A stretch of DNA of 64,000 bases, taken from Kibdelosporangium persicum (lineage in GTDB: Bacteria > Actinomycetota > Actinomycetes > Mycobacteriales > Pseudonocardiaceae). Location: the NCBI RefSeq assembly GCF_013280595.1, contig NZ_JAAATY010000008.1, positions 248,001 through 312,000 of the forward strand. The letters are read 5' to 3'. A program made the position numbers and the translations under genes. The notes beneath the pieces are model-generated. The model had not been told where the DNA came from and searched no databases. It saw only the letters and a list, made by a program, of their open reading frames with translations. Positions 1 through 9,015 of the stretch are shown one piece after another. The first letter of the stretch is position 1, and each line of letters begins with the position of its first letter.

Positions 1-404
1 GAGATCACGATGATCCCGCCGAACAGGTACAGCCAGTACGAGAACGCGTTCAGCCTCGGGAACGCCACGTCCGGCGCGCCGATCTGCAGCGGCAGCACGA
101 AGTTGGCGAACCCGAACAGGATCGGCGTCGCGTACAGCAGCAGCATGATCGTGCCGTGCATGGTGAACAGCTGGTTGTACTGCTCCTGCGACAGGAACTG
201 CTGTCCTGGCACGGCGAGCTCGGTGCGGATCAGCATCGCCATCGCGCCGCCCACCATGAAGAAGGCGAACGCGGTGACCAGGTACATGATCCCGATCTGC
301 TTGTGGTCCGTAGTGCGGAACAACCGCAGGAGGTACGAACCCTTGACCGTCTTACCCGCCGGGAACGGTCGAGTCGCGATCGGCTTGGGGGCTACCGCCG
401 TCAC
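1..404 (-). CDS. ctaD: Cytochrome c oxidase subunit I, 5' part only
   Basis: Only the first 134 residues are present; the gene runs off the left edge. It is the catalytic haem-copper subunit of the aa3 oxidase in the cytoplasmic membrane. The visible part has the hydrophilic N-terminus ([18 protein letters not shown]), a first membrane helix, and the FTMHGTIML stretch whose His is a low-spin haem a ligand in this family. The helix that follows ([20 protein letters not shown]) and [18 protein letters not shown] are also typical of subunit I. The GTG start is preceded by GGAGG at suitable spacing. The identification is firm; copper-binding and proton-channel residues lie outside the window. Confidence 0.95.
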   Translation of the reverse strand, partial: MTAVAPKPIATRPFPAGKTVKGSYLLRLFRTTDHKQIGIMYLVTAFAFFMVGGAMAMLIRTELAVPGQQFLSQEQYNQLFTMHGTIMLLLYATPILFGFANFVLPLQIGAPDVAFPRLNAFSYWLYLFGGIIVI

Positions 405-553
405 TTCCGTGCCTCCAGTGGTGGTTCTCGTTCGGGGCCGCGCCAAGACAGCTGTCCGGGCGACGGACTGGATACTATCCCCCGCTACATATGTGGGCGC
501 GCGAGGGGAGCCAACCACACCTCGACCGGCAGGCTGCCGTTGGGTGGATCACA

Positions 554-1789
554 TCAGGACGGCTGAGCTGGGACAACCGCGTACTGACGAAGTGTCAGGT
601 CGGTGTAGGTGACCGGGCCGCGCGGGCCGGGCACCTTGTCGATGTTGATCCCGGTCTCCGGCACCGCGAGCAGCTTGAACCCGTCGAGCAGCCTGGTGGT
701 GGCGTTCCAGAACACCCCGGTCCCGGTGTACGCGGCCATGAAGGCGTCGGCGGTCGCTGAGTTCTCCGTCACGATTCCGGCGGCCAGGCCCGAGGTCTTC
801 TCGTTGGCGACCTGCGCGGCCTGCACGGCGTCGTCGACCGGGGACACGGTGACGGTCGCCTCGCGGTCGGAATCCAGCGCCCACTCGTAGCCGATCGGGT
901 GGTCGTGCGGCGGCAACGAGGCCCGGACGCCTGCTTTCTCCAACGTCTCCAGCACGGCGGGCAACACGTCGGCGTAGACGGCGGAGTCGATCAGCAGCAG
1001 GTTGAGCCGGTTGCACACGCCCAGCCGGTCCAGGCTGCGGGCGATCAGGTCGTGTGCCTTGGCCAGGTCCGCGTCGCCGTCCAGGTACAGCACGCCGCCG
1101 CCGTCCGCGTGCGCCAACGTCCGCACGCCGTGCTTGGCGGCCTCGAAGCCCAGCTCACGGGTGCTGTCGCCGCTGCCGCGCAGGATCACCAACGGCACCA
1201 GGCCGGGAAAGCGGACCAGGGCCGCGGCCGCCGCGCGGTCGGCGCTCGGCACGAGCTGGATGACAGCGGGGTCGATGCCCGCGTCGGTCAGCGCGGGCGC
1301 GATGACCTCGTGCACCAGGGCCGTGGCCGATCTCAGCGCGGCCGAGCCGGTGCGCAGCACGCCCGCGTTGCGGGACTTGATCAGCTGGGAGGCGACGTCC
1401 ACCGTGACGTTGGGCCTGGCCTCGTAGTTGGCGCCGATCACGCCGACCGGCCTGCGGCGCTCGACGAGCCTGAGGCCGTCCGGCAGGTCGCGGATCGGGG
1501 TCTCCCGTGGCGCGTGCGGCACACCGGCGAGGAGGCTCAACGAATCGGCCATGGCGGTCAGCCGGGCCTCGGTGATGGTCAGCCGGTCCATCAGGCCGGA
1601 GCTCATCCCGCCGGCCTTCGCGGCCTCGACGTCCTGGGCATTCGCCTCGAGCACGGCCCGCGCGCTGGCCCGCAACCGCTCGGCCATTCCGGTCAGCGCG
1701 GCGTCGATGGCCTGCTCGGATGCCGTGGCCAAGGACGGCGCCGCCTGCTTCGCCGCGCGTGCGCAGGCCTCGACAACCTGGTCAACCAC
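554..1789 (-). CDS. proA: Glutamate-5-semialdehyde dehydrogenase (gamma-glutamyl phosphate reductase)
   Basis: A 411-residue member of the aldehyde dehydrogenase superfamily. It reduces glutamyl-5-phosphate to glutamate-5-semialdehyde with NADPH, the second step of proline synthesis in the cytosol. The family hallmarks RPVGVIGANYEARPNVT, LRTGSAAL and the catalytic-Cys segment RLGVCNRLNLLL are visible, and length is normal. I place the start at the GTG at 1789, behind GAGGAGAAG; 19 further in-frame upstream codons lack family similarity. No proB lies beside it. The amidase gene starts divergently 89 bp away. Confidence 0.95.
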   Translation of the reverse strand: MVDQVVEACARAAKQAAPSLATASEQAIDAALTGMAERLRASARAVLEANAQDVEAAKAGGMSSGLMDRLTITEARLTAMADSLSLLAGVPHAPRETPIRDLPDGLRLVERRRPVGVIGANYEARPNVTVDVASQLIKSRNAGVLRTGSAALRSATALVHEVIAPALTDAGIDPAVIQLVPSADRAAAAALVRFPGLVPLVILRGSGDSTRELGFEAAKHGVRTLAHADGGGVLYLDGDADLAKAHDLIARSLDRLGVCNRLNLLLIDSAVYADVLPAVLETLEKAGVRASLPPHDHPIGYEWALDSDREATVTVSPVDDAVQAAQVANEKTSGLAAGIVTENSATADAFMAAYTGTGVFWNATTRLLDGFKLLAVPETGINIDKVPGPRGPVTYTDLTLRQYAVVPAQPS

Positions 1790-1878
1790 CGTCTTCTCCT
1801 CTCGAGTGGAGTGACTAGTCTGCCGCACGGGGTGGCACCATCCCACGGGAGGCGAAACACAAGTCCACTGGAGGCGTC

Positions 1879-3246
1879 GTGACTCAGTTCGTGGGCCTGC
1901 GGCGGACCGCCGAAACGGTCGCTGCCGGCGATACGAGCTCGGTCGACCTCGTCTCCGAGGCGCTCGACCGGATCGAGAAGTCCCAGCCCAGCCTGAACGC
2001 GTTCCGGCGGCTGCGCCGGGAGGCCGCGCTCGCCGAGGCCGCCGAGGCGGACCAGCGCCTGGCCGCCGGTGACCGGGCGCCGCTGCTCGGGGTGCCGATC
2101 GCGGTGAAGGACGACACGGACATCGCCGGTGAGCCCACGGCGTTCGGCTGCGCCGGGGACTTCCCGCCCAAACCGGCCGACTCCGAACTGGTCCGCCGGT
2201 TGCGCCAGGCCGGTGCGGTGATCGTGGGCAAGACGAACACCCCGGAGTTCGGCCAGTGGCCGTTCACCGAGGGGCACGCTTTCGGCGCCACCCGCAACCC
2301 GTGGGACATGGGCTACACGCCCGGCGGTTCGTCAGGCGGATCGGCCGCGGCCGTGGCCGCAGGCCTGGTGCCCGCGGCGACCGGTTCGGACGGCCTCGGT
2401 TCGATCCGGATCCCGTCCGCGTGGACGGGCTTGGTCGGCGTGAAGCCGACCCGCGGGGTGGTGCCGAGCGACCCGTTGCCGGACATGTGGAACGGTCTGG
2501 CCACGCACGGGCCGTTGGCCAGGACGGTCGAGGACGCCGCTCTGTTGCTGGACGTCATCGCGGCCAGCGGTACGCGGATGCGGGATGGCGCGAATCGTGC
2601 GCCAGGCCGGTTGCGGATCGCGCTGGCGCTGCGGGTCCCGTTCACGCTGTCGCCCGCCCGGCTGCATCCCGAGGTGCGCTCGGCCGTGGTCCGGCTCGGC
2701 CGGGTCCTGGCCCGGCTGGGGCACGAGGTCAGGCTGGCGAGCCCGAACTACGGGCTGGTCGGACTGGGTGTGTTCCCCCGGTCGCTCGATGGGCTGAAGG
2801 ACGCGGCGCTGGAGGTCCCGGACCTGCGTCTGCTGGACAAGCGCACCCAGCTCAACCGCAAGATGGGCGCCCTGGCCGGACCCCTGGTCCGGCTTTCGCG
2901 CCTGCACGAGCAGTTCGAGCGGCGCAGGATCGGCCGGATCTTCGACACGGCCGACGTGATCCTGGCGCCGACCACAGCGACTCCGCCCACTCCGGTCGGC
3001 CGCTACGACGGGCTGTCCAACTTCGCCACGACTCGCGCCATGATCGCGGCGTGTCCGTACGCGTGGCCGTGGAACATCCTGGGGCTGCCGGGCGTGAACG
3101 TGCCTGCGGGCCTGACGAGCACGGGCCTGCCGATGGGCGCTCAGATCGTCGGGCCAGAGAACAGCGAACCGCTGTTGTTGTCGCTGGCGGCGCAGTTGCA
3201 GAAAGAAGAACGCTGGCACGATCGGGTTCCACCGAACCTGACCTGA
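1879..3246 (+). CDS. Amidase, amidase-signature family
   Basis: A 455-residue cytosolic amidohydrolase of the amidase-signature family. The Ser-cisSer-Lys triad can be read directly: Lys in AVKDD (about residue 77), the [10 protein letters not shown] loop (about 149-158) and the nucleophile Ser in GLGSIRIP. The GTG start follows GGAGG closely. The substrate cannot be predicted; GatA is unlikely because gatB and gatC are absent and the C-terminal half differs. It stands alone between divergent proA and convergent tetR. Confidence 0.85.
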   Translation: MTQFVGLRRTAETVAAGDTSSVDLVSEALDRIEKSQPSLNAFRRLRREAALAEAAEADQRLAAGDRAPLLGVPIAVKDDTDIAGEPTAFGCAGDFPPKPADSELVRRLRQAGAVIVGKTNTPEFGQWPFTEGHAFGATRNPWDMGYTPGGSSGGSAAAVAAGLVPAATGSDGLGSIRIPSAWTGLVGVKPTRGVVPSDPLPDMWNGLATHGPLARTVEDAALLLDVIAASGTRMRDGANRAPGRLRIALALRVPFTLSPARLHPEVRSAVVRLGRVLARLGHEVRLASPNYGLVGLGVFPRSLDGLKDAALEVPDLRLLDKRTQLNRKMGALAGPLVRLSRLHEQFERRRIGRIFDTADVILAPTTATPPTPVGRYDGLSNFATTRAMIAACPYAWPWNILGLPGVNVPAGLTSTGLPMGAQIVGPENSEPLLLSLAAQLQKEERWHDRVPPNLT

Positions 3247-3394
3247 ATGATCTCGCGACAAAACCCCGGACCTGCTTCTACCGGGCCTTCTGGGCCTCAG
3301 GAACCTCCAGGCGAGATCGGAGGCGAAGGACCCGGCAGCTGATCCGCTTCCTCGTTCTGGCTGAACGACAACGGTCAACTGTGTTAGCGCGGCT

Positions 3395-3988
3395 TCACAA
3401 CGGACGCGTTCCCGTGGCCAGCGCGCGAAGGGTTTTGACCAGCACGTCCACCGGGATCGACGGGTCGATGACGCGCTGCATACCCAGGCCTATCCCGAGG
3501 CTGAGCAGCGCGGTCGCCATGTCCCGTGGGTCCAGGGTGGCGGCGTCGCCGTCGAGGTGGGCGGCGAGCACTGAGGCGATGACTTCCCGGATCGCACGGT
3601 CTCGGTCGGCCAGTTCCTGCCGGAGCACGGGGTCACGGCGGGCCTGGAGCGCGAATTCGACCTCGAGGGTGGTCCAGCCCTCGTCGCCGATCATGCGCTC
3701 CGCCCATCGCTCGAACCCGGCGATGCCCTCTTCCAGGCTGGGCGACGCGCCGACGTCGGCGACGGCCCTGGCGATCTCGTCGTGGTGGATCTGGTCCAGC
3801 ACCGCGAGGCACAGCTCGTCCTTGTTGCGGAAGTTCGAATACACCGCGCCTTTGGAGAAGCCCGCTTCGTCGGCGACCTTCTCCAGCGAGGTGGCGTGGT
3901 AGCCGTCGCGCAGGAAGAGCTCTCGGGCGGTGGCGACAAGCAGGTCCCTGGTACGGGCCTGGCTCTCCGCCCGGGTCAGTCGGGGCAC
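3395..3988 (-). CDS. TetR-family transcriptional regulator
   Basis: A 197-residue one-component repressor-type protein. The N-terminal helix-turn-helix is typical: RDLLVATARELFLRDGYHAT, then SLEKVADEAGFSKGAVYSNF and RNKDELCLAVL. The remaining all-helical part should form the ligand pocket. The start is placed at the GTG at 3988, which gives VPRLTRAESQARTRDLL; the reading frame stays open upstream but is unlike the family. It is divergent from a flavin monooxygenase gene 88 bp away, and nested dyads lie between them. Control of the monooxygenase and of itself is the natural inference; the ligand is unknown. Confidence 0.88.
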   Translation of the reverse strand: MPRLTRAESQARTRDLLVATARELFLRDGYHATSLEKVADEAGFSKGAVYSNFRNKDELCLAVLDQIHHDEIARAVADVGASPSLEEGIAGFERWAERMIGDEGWTTLEVEFALQARRDPVLRQELADRDRAIREVIASVLAAHLDGDAATLDPRDMATALLSLGIGLGMQRVIDPSIPVDVLVKTLRALATGTRPL

Positions 3989-4002
3989 CCGGCCAGAATA
4001 CG

Positions 4003-4053
4003 AACCTACCGCGAGTAGATAAATACTGCTAGGTTCCAGATACCAGTGGTATC
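4003..4053. promoter_or_regulatory. Nested dyads between tetR and monooxygenase, candidate TetR operator
   Basis: The divergent gap has AACCTA (4003-4008) paired with TAGGTT (4030-4035), an inner AGTA/TACT pair, and a perfect 15-bp dyad GATACCA-G-TGGTATC (4039-4053). TetR repressors normally bind such dyads in the gap between themselves and their target. Binding is inferred, not shown. Confidence 0.45.
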
Positions 4054-4076
4054 CCACTTCGGCGCGGAGGTGCGGC

Positions 4077-5525
4077 GTGGACGTCCCGATCGCGATCATC
4101 GGCGCAGGCGCGTCCGGCATCGGCGCGGCGATCAAACTCCGGCAGGCGGGCGTCACCGGCTTCGTCGTCCTGGAGAAGGCGCGCGAATTGGGCGGCACGT
4201 GGCGCGACAACACCTATCCCGGTTGCGCGTGCGACGTACCGTCCGCTTTGTACTCGTATTCGTTCGCGCCGAATCCGGAATGGACGCGGGCATTCGCACA
4301 ACAGCCTGAGATCAGGCAATATCTGGAGCGCACCGCGTCCCGGTACGACGTGCGGCGGCATATCCGTTTCGGCGTGCGACTGGACGACGCCCGGTGGAAT
4401 CCGTCCACCAACCGTTGGGACCTGGCCACGTCAGACGGCCAGTACACGGCGCAACTGCTGATCGCCGGGACCGGCCCGTGGCATCAGCCACGGATTCCGG
4501 ATCTTCCCGGCCTGGACGAGTTTCCCGGCGAAACGTTTCATTCGGCCAGGTGGAACCACGACTACGACCTGACCGGCAAGCGGATCGCGGTCGTCGGCAC
4601 CGGCGCTTCGGCCGTCCAGTTCGTGCCCGCGATCCAGCCAAAAGTCGGCGAACTGCGTCTGTACCAGCGCACCGCCCAGTGGGTGTTACCCAAACCCGAC
4701 CACTACGTGCCCACAGTGGAACGCTGGCTGCTGCGGACGTTCCCGGTGACGCAGAAAGCATTGCGGGCGGCAGAATACGCCGCGATGGAGGCGCTCGGCG
4801 TCGGGTTCCGGCATCCCTGGGTCCTGCGGCTGGTCCAGCGGATCGGCCTGCTCCACTTGCGCCGGTCGGTTTCTGATCCCGAACTGCGCCGTGCCCTGAC
4901 ACCGGACTACACGTTGGGCTGCAAGCGGTTGCTGATGTCCAACACGTACTACCGGTCGCTGACCAAGCCCAACGTCGCCGTGCACAACACGGCTGTCCGC
5001 GAGATCCGCGGCAGCACGGTGGTCGGCGCGGACGGCAGTGAGTCGGAAGTGGACGCGATCATTTTCGGTACCGGGTTCCACATTCTCGACATGCCGGTCG
5101 CCTCCCGCGTCCGTGACGCGGACGGCCGCACGCTGGCCGACGTGTGGCAGGGCAGTCCTCAGGCGTACCTCGGTACGTCCGTCAACGGCTTCCCGAACCT
5201 CTTCCTCCTGCTCGGGCCCAATCTCGGCACCGGGCACTCGTCGGCATTCTCCATTTTGGAGTCACAACTGGCCTACGTCGTCGACGCCGTGCAGGCGATC
5301 CGCCGCAACGGCTGGTCGAGCATCGACGTGCGCAAGGACGTGCAGGACGCGTACAACGCGGACGTGCAACGGGCACTGCGTACCACTGTGTACAACGCGG
5401 GCGGCTGTGTGAGTTACTACCTGGATGCCAATGGACGCAACAGCTTCAGTTGGCCGTGGTCCACGGTGACGATGACGAGGCGGATCAAGGACTTCGACCC
5501 GGCGTCCTACACGGCGGCACGGTGA
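4077..5525 (+). CDS. Flavin-containing monooxygenase, Baeyer-Villiger type
   Basis: A 482-residue NADPH/FAD enzyme expected to insert oxygen next to a ketone, or to oxidise a soft heteroatom. It has the FAD-binding motif IIGAGASGIG at the N-terminus and the NADPH motif VVGTGASAVQF about residue 175. Between them, FPGETFHSARW (about 149-159) matches the type I Baeyer-Villiger fingerprint FxGxxxHxxxW. The start is a GTG just after GCGGAGGTGCGGC. A methyltransferase gene overlaps its stop codon, so the two are probably co-transcribed under the divergent TetR regulator. The natural substrate is unknown. Confidence 0.88.
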   Translation: MDVPIAIIGAGASGIGAAIKLRQAGVTGFVVLEKARELGGTWRDNTYPGCACDVPSALYSYSFAPNPEWTRAFAQQPEIRQYLERTASRYDVRRHIRFGVRLDDARWNPSTNRWDLATSDGQYTAQLLIAGTGPWHQPRIPDLPGLDEFPGETFHSARWNHDYDLTGKRIAVVGTGASAVQFVPAIQPKVGELRLYQRTAQWVLPKPDHYVPTVERWLLRTFPVTQKALRAAEYAAMEALGVGFRHPWVLRLVQRIGLLHLRRSVSDPELRRALTPDYTLGCKRLLMSNTYYRSLTKPNVAVHNTAVREIRGSTVVGADGSESEVDAIIFGTGFHILDMPVASRVRDADGRTLADVWQGSPQAYLGTSVNGFPNLFLLLGPNLGTGHSSAFSILESQLAYVVDAVQAIRRNGWSSIDVRKDVQDAYNADVQRALRTTVYNAGGCVSYYLDANGRNSFSWPWSTVTMTRRIKDFDPASYTAAR

Positions 5526-6259
5526 GCGACAGGATGAACCGGCGACTGCTCGACCTGTTGACCGCCGAGCCGGTGCAGGTCGGCGACTACGTGGACATGC
5601 TCGGCGACGTCGAGCAGCCGAGTACTGGGGTGGCGCAACGACTGATGCGCACCAGCCTCGTGCCCCGGATCTACGAGCGGTACTGGCGGCCGGCGCTCGG
5701 CCGCGTGGCGAAGGGCCTGGCCGGGCCGAGCATGGCCGAGGAGCATCGGTTCGCCCGCGAGAACCTGGCGCTGCACAAGGGCCACATCGTGCTGGACGTC
5801 GCGTGCGGCACAGGCGGCTTCACCCGCGGCTTCGCCGGGGTGGTCGGCCCAGAGGGCCTGGCCATCGGGCTCGATTCCTCGCGGACGATGCTCTCGCGCG
5901 CCGTGGCGGCTGGCGGCGGTGCGGTCTATCTGCGAGCTGACGCCGTCCGGCCGCCGCTGCGGGACGAGTCGTTGGACGCCGTGTGCTGTTTCGCCGCGTT
6001 GCACATGTTCGCCGAGCCCATGGTGGCGCTGGACTCGTTCGCCCGGACGCTCAAGCCGGGCGGGCACATCGCGATGCTGACCAGCGGCCGTCGTGACCAG
6101 CAGCCGCTGCGGACGGTGGACACTCTGGTGGGCCAGGCCAGTGGCCAGCGGATGTTCGACCGCGGCCAGATCGGGGCCGCGCTGCGGGCTCGGGGCTTCA
6201 CCGCGGTCGTCGAGCGGTACGCGGGTCTGACGCAGTTGGTGGCAGGACGGAAGGACTGA
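5522..6259 (+). CDS. Class I SAM-dependent methyltransferase
   Basis: A 245-residue protein with Rossmann-type methyltransferase motifs: motif I VLDVACGTGGFTRGFA, an acidic residue after strand 2 (IGLDSS), then LRADAVRPPLRDESLDAVCCFAALH and the post-motif KPGGHIAMLT. This resembles UbiE/ubiquinone-type and other small-molecule methyltransferases. The GTG start overlaps the monooxygenase stop as GTGA; an ATG 12 bp further on is an alternative. The coupling suggests that it acts on the monooxygenase product or in the same pathway, but the substrate is unknown. Confidence 0.82.
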   Translation: MSDRMNRRLLDLLTAEPVQVGDYVDMLGDVEQPSTGVAQRLMRTSLVPRIYERYWRPALGRVAKGLAGPSMAEEHRFARENLALHKGHIVLDVACGTGGFTRGFAGVVGPEGLAIGLDSSRTMLSRAVAAGGGAVYLRADAVRPPLRDESLDAVCCFAALHMFAEPMVALDSFARTLKPGGHIAMLTSGRRDQQPLRTVDTLVGQASGQRMFDRGQIGAALRARGFTAVVERYAGLTQLVAGRKD

Positions 6260-6286
6260 TCTGTTCGCTGGTCGGGCAGCTCAGCC

Positions 6287-6400
6287 ATGTGGACAAGTCG
6301 TTGGACAAGTGGATAGATCGCCGGGAAGGCATCACCGACGGGCACGCCTGAGACTCAGGCAGTTCGACATATGTCCAAGCCATTGGCCACAGGGACAACG
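6287..6400. repeat. Cluster of TTGG(A/C)CAA-type motifs in a convergent gap
   Basis: Five related 11-mers lie in the 145-bp gap between two converging genes: ATGTGGACAAG (6287), CGTTGGACAAG (6299), CTTGGACATAT on the minus strand (6369-6379), CATTGGCCACA (6381) and CAGGGACAACG (about 6390). GACATATGTC at 6366-6375 is a perfect palindrome, and GCCTGA-GAC-TCAGGC at 6346-6360 could form a small hairpin. The first copy also contains TGTGGACAA, the usual high-GC DnaA box. A similar cluster lies at 46110-46267. Confidence 0.55.
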
Positions 6401-6404
6401 GCTC

Positions 6405-7112
6405 TCACCTGGCGATGACCGGCTCCAGCAGCCACATGCCGCCGAGGAACGCCGCGCCCAAGGAGATGAGCACGAACATGGCCACCCAGAACAGCCCAGG
6501 CGTCCGGGTCAGCCGGGCCAGCTGATCGGCGTCGGAGTCTCGGGCCTGCCTGCGACGCCGTTTGGCCTGTAGCTCGAACACCGGCCGGACACCGCCGAAC
6601 AGCAGAAACCACGCGACCAGGCACGCGAAGGCGGCCTGGACCTGAGGTGAGGTCACCAGCGACACGGTGACCAGCACGGCACCGGTCAGCACGACGGACA
6701 CCACGCCGAAGACGTTGCGGATCATCACCAGGACGGCCAGCATCAAGGCGGTCATCACCCACAACAGCAGGGTGATCTTGCCCGCGATCATCAACGCCGC
6801 GAGGCCGAGCCCGATCAGGGACGGCGCGACGTACCCGGCGAACGCGGTCAGCACCATGCCTGGCCCGGTGGGCTTGCCACGCGACACCGTGACCCCCGAG
6901 GTGTCCGAGTGCAGCGTGATCCCGCGCAGCCGACGGCCCACCAGAACGGCCACCAGCGCGTGCCCTGCCTCGTGCACGATGGTGATCACGTTGCGGGCCA
7001 GCCGCCACGGCTCGCCGGAGAGCACCAGCAGCAGGGCGGCGGCGCCGGTCACCAAAGTCACCGCCACTGGCGGGTCCGGCTGCGTCCCGAACAGCTCATC
7101 CCAGAAATCCAC
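6405..7112 (-). CDS. M50-type membrane zinc metalloprotease (site-2 protease-like)
   Basis: A 235-residue integral membrane protein with several hydrophobic helices. The metal-binding motif HEAGH (residues 47-51) sits at the end of a membrane segment, as in M50 proteases; a third metal ligand is not obvious by eye. This family cleaves substrates within the membrane, often anti-sigma factors. The version here is short, without PDZ or CBS domains, as in many actinobacterial M50 proteins of unknown substrate. It converges with the methyltransferase gene and is divergent from the glycosyltransferase gene across a 200-bp gap. Confidence 0.8.
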   Translation of the reverse strand: MDFWDELFGTQPDPPVAVTLVTGAAALLLVLSGEPWRLARNVITIVHEAGHALVAVLVGRRLRGITLHSDTSGVTVSRGKPTGPGMVLTAFAGYVAPSLIGLGLAALMIAGKITLLLWVMTALMLAVLVMIRNVFGVVSVVLTGAVLVTVSLVTSPQVQAAFACLVAWFLLFGGVRPVFELQAKRRRRQARDSDADQLARLTRTPGLFWVAMFVLISLGAAFLGGMWLLEPVIAR

Positions 7113-7311
7113 CGCGACACATCACCACACACCGTGTGGGCGGCCGGTGAACTCGCAGGTCAATGCTGGTGGCGCAGCCGGACGACCTAGGGTGATCACA
7201 GCGGCTGCTTCAAGGACGCCGCGTGCAGGGATGGCGTACACGACCTGGGAAGGGCGACTGGCACTCCAGAATGTCTCGCACCACGCACACACCGACGGCA
7301 AAGGAATGAAC

Positions 7312-8445
7312 ATGGTGTTGACGGCCTTGCGTACCAGGCCGTACCTGCAAGCCGTCGGCGTTTTCCTGCTGGTGCGGCTAACCGGTCTGGTCGTGCTCGC
7401 AATACTGGCCGGCAACCGTGAGCGTGACCTGTTCGACGTGTTGAAGTCGTGGGACGGTGACTGGTACCTGGCAATCGCCGACAACGGTTACGGCAACGTT
7501 CCCGAGCGGTTCGTCGACGCGGCCGGGCAACGGACACCGGCGACGCCGCTGGCGTTCTTCCCGCTATATCCGATGCTCATTCGCGTTCTCACGCCCATCA
7601 CCGGTTCGGATAGCCTCACCGCGGCATTGCTCGTCAGCCTCATCGCGGGATGCGCGGCGGCGGCGGGCATCTTCCGGATCGCCCAGATCGTCGACCCGCG
7701 GCCGAAGACCGGGCTGTTGCTGGTCGCATTGTGGGGCGGCGCGCCAATGGCCATCACGTTGTCCATGGCCTACACCGAGGCGCTTTTCACCGCGCTGGCC
7801 GCGTGGGCTCTTGTCGGCGTGCTGGAACGCAACTGGACCGTGGCCGGCCTGTGCACCGCGGCCGCGGGCCTGGTCCGGCCGTCGGCCTCGGTGCTGGTCG
7901 GCACGGTCGCGCTCGCCGCGATCGTCTCGGTGTTCCGGGAAGGAAAGTCCTGGCAGGCGTGGGTGTGCGCGGTGCTCAGCCCGATCGGCCTGTTCGGCTG
8001 GTGGGGCTACGTGGCCAAGCAGACCGGCAGCCTGACCGGCTGGTTCGACATCCAGCGGCAGGGCTGGTTCAGCTACTTCGACGGCGGCATGCAGACGGTG
8101 AAATTCTTCGGCGACATCCTGGACACCGGCAATTCCGTGATGGAAACCGTCACGATGCTGATGGTGCTCGGCGCCGTCGTGCTGACTTTCCTGATCCTGT
8201 TCAGCCGCATTCCGTGGCCGTTGTGGCTCTACGGCGGCGGGACGGTGTTCATGGTGCTGGTCACAGCCGGGATCACGTACTCGAAGGCCCGGTTCCTCAT
8301 CCCGGCGTTCCCGCTGCTGATCCCGGTCGCGCAGGGGCTGGCCAACCGGAAGCGCCACACGATGCTCGCGGCCACCGCGGGGTTCGTGCTGTTCGGCAGC
8401 TGGTTCAGCGCGTACTCGCTGACCGGGTGGACGCTGGCGATCTGA
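7312..8445 (+). CDS. PIG-V-like polytopic membrane glycosyltransferase
   Basis: A 377-residue multi-spanning membrane protein. The early extracytoplasmic loop SWDGDWYLAIADNGY carries the acidic Asp motif typical of GT-C mannosyltransferases of the PIG-V group, followed by TPLAFFPLYPMLIR and AYTEALFTALAAWAL, both common in that family. Such enzymes transfer a sugar from a polyprenyl-phosphate donor outside the membrane. I chose the ATG at 7312 because AAAGGA lies 6 nt upstream; the ATG at 7306 is too close to it. The acceptor is unknown, and it is probably monocistronic. Confidence 0.75.
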   Translation: MVLTALRTRPYLQAVGVFLLVRLTGLVVLAILAGNRERDLFDVLKSWDGDWYLAIADNGYGNVPERFVDAAGQRTPATPLAFFPLYPMLIRVLTPITGSDSLTAALLVSLIAGCAAAAGIFRIAQIVDPRPKTGLLLVALWGGAPMAITLSMAYTEALFTALAAWALVGVLERNWTVAGLCTAAAGLVRPSASVLVGTVALAAIVSVFREGKSWQAWVCAVLSPIGLFGWWGYVAKQTGSLTGWFDIQRQGWFSYFDGGMQTVKFFGDILDTGNSVMETVTMLMVLGAVVLTFLILFSRIPWPLWLYGGGTVFMVLVTAGITYSKARFLIPAFPLLIPVAQGLANRKRHTMLAATAGFVLFGSWFSAYSLTGWTLAI

Positions 8446-8481
8446 AGCCGCCGTCCACCGGCCACGGTTACCATCGCGAGC

Positions 8482-9015
8482 ATGTCGCCCAGTAACGAGC
8501 TCACGGTCGGTGAGCTGGCCAGACGTGCCGGCGTGCCCGTCTCGACGCTGCACTTCTACGAGGCCAAGGGGCTGATTACCAGCCGCCGGACCGCGGGCAA
8601 CCAGCGCCGGTTCCGCCGGGACACACTGCGCCGGATCGCGTTCATCCGGATCGGCCAACGGGTCGGCATCCCGCTGAACACCATCGCCGAGGTGCTCGGC
8701 AAGCTGCCGGACGGACGGGTGCCGGACCGGAGCGACTGGGCCGAGGTGTCGGCGTCGTGGCGGGCCGAACTGGACGCCCGGATCGAACAGTTGCTGCAGC
8801 TGCGGGACGACTTCACCGACTGCGTCGGCTGCGGGTGCCTGTCGCTGGACCGTTGCGCCCTGGCCAACAAGGACGACCAACTGGGTGCGAACGGTCCAGG
8901 TCCGCGCAGGTTGATCGCGGCACGCAAACAACAGTCCGCGGACCCGCTCCCCACCGGCGGGCCCGCGAACTGCCATCCGTGCGTCACTCCCACCGGAACA
9001 GACGGGATGCGATGA
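8482..9015 (+). CDS. soxR: Redox-sensing MerR-family activator SoxR
   Basis: A 177-residue MerR-type regulator with an N-terminal winged helix (LTVGELARRAGVPVSTLHFYEAKGL), a dimerisation helix, and the SoxR iron-sulphur signature CVGCGCLSLDRC with Cys 114, 117, 119 and 125. In the family this [2Fe-2S] cluster is oxidised by redox-cycling compounds, which switches on target promoters. In actinomycetes these targets are often monooxygenases and exporters. About 45 C-terminal residues beyond the usual end are hydrophilic, and the last 32 bp overlap the converging ABC permease gene. Confidence 0.92.
   Translation: MSPSNELTVGELARRAGVPVSTLHFYEAKGLITSRRTAGNQRRFRRDTLRRIAFIRIGQRVGIPLNTIAEVLGKLPDGRVPDRSDWAEVSASWRAELDARIEQLLQLRDDFTDCVGCGCLSLDRCALANKDDQLGANGPGPRRLIAARKQQSADPLPTGGPANCHPCVTPTGTDGMR

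Noticed and set aside
899-1882. A 327-codon rightward frame antisense to proA
   Set aside because: Biased composition without motifs; proA is certain on the opposite strand.
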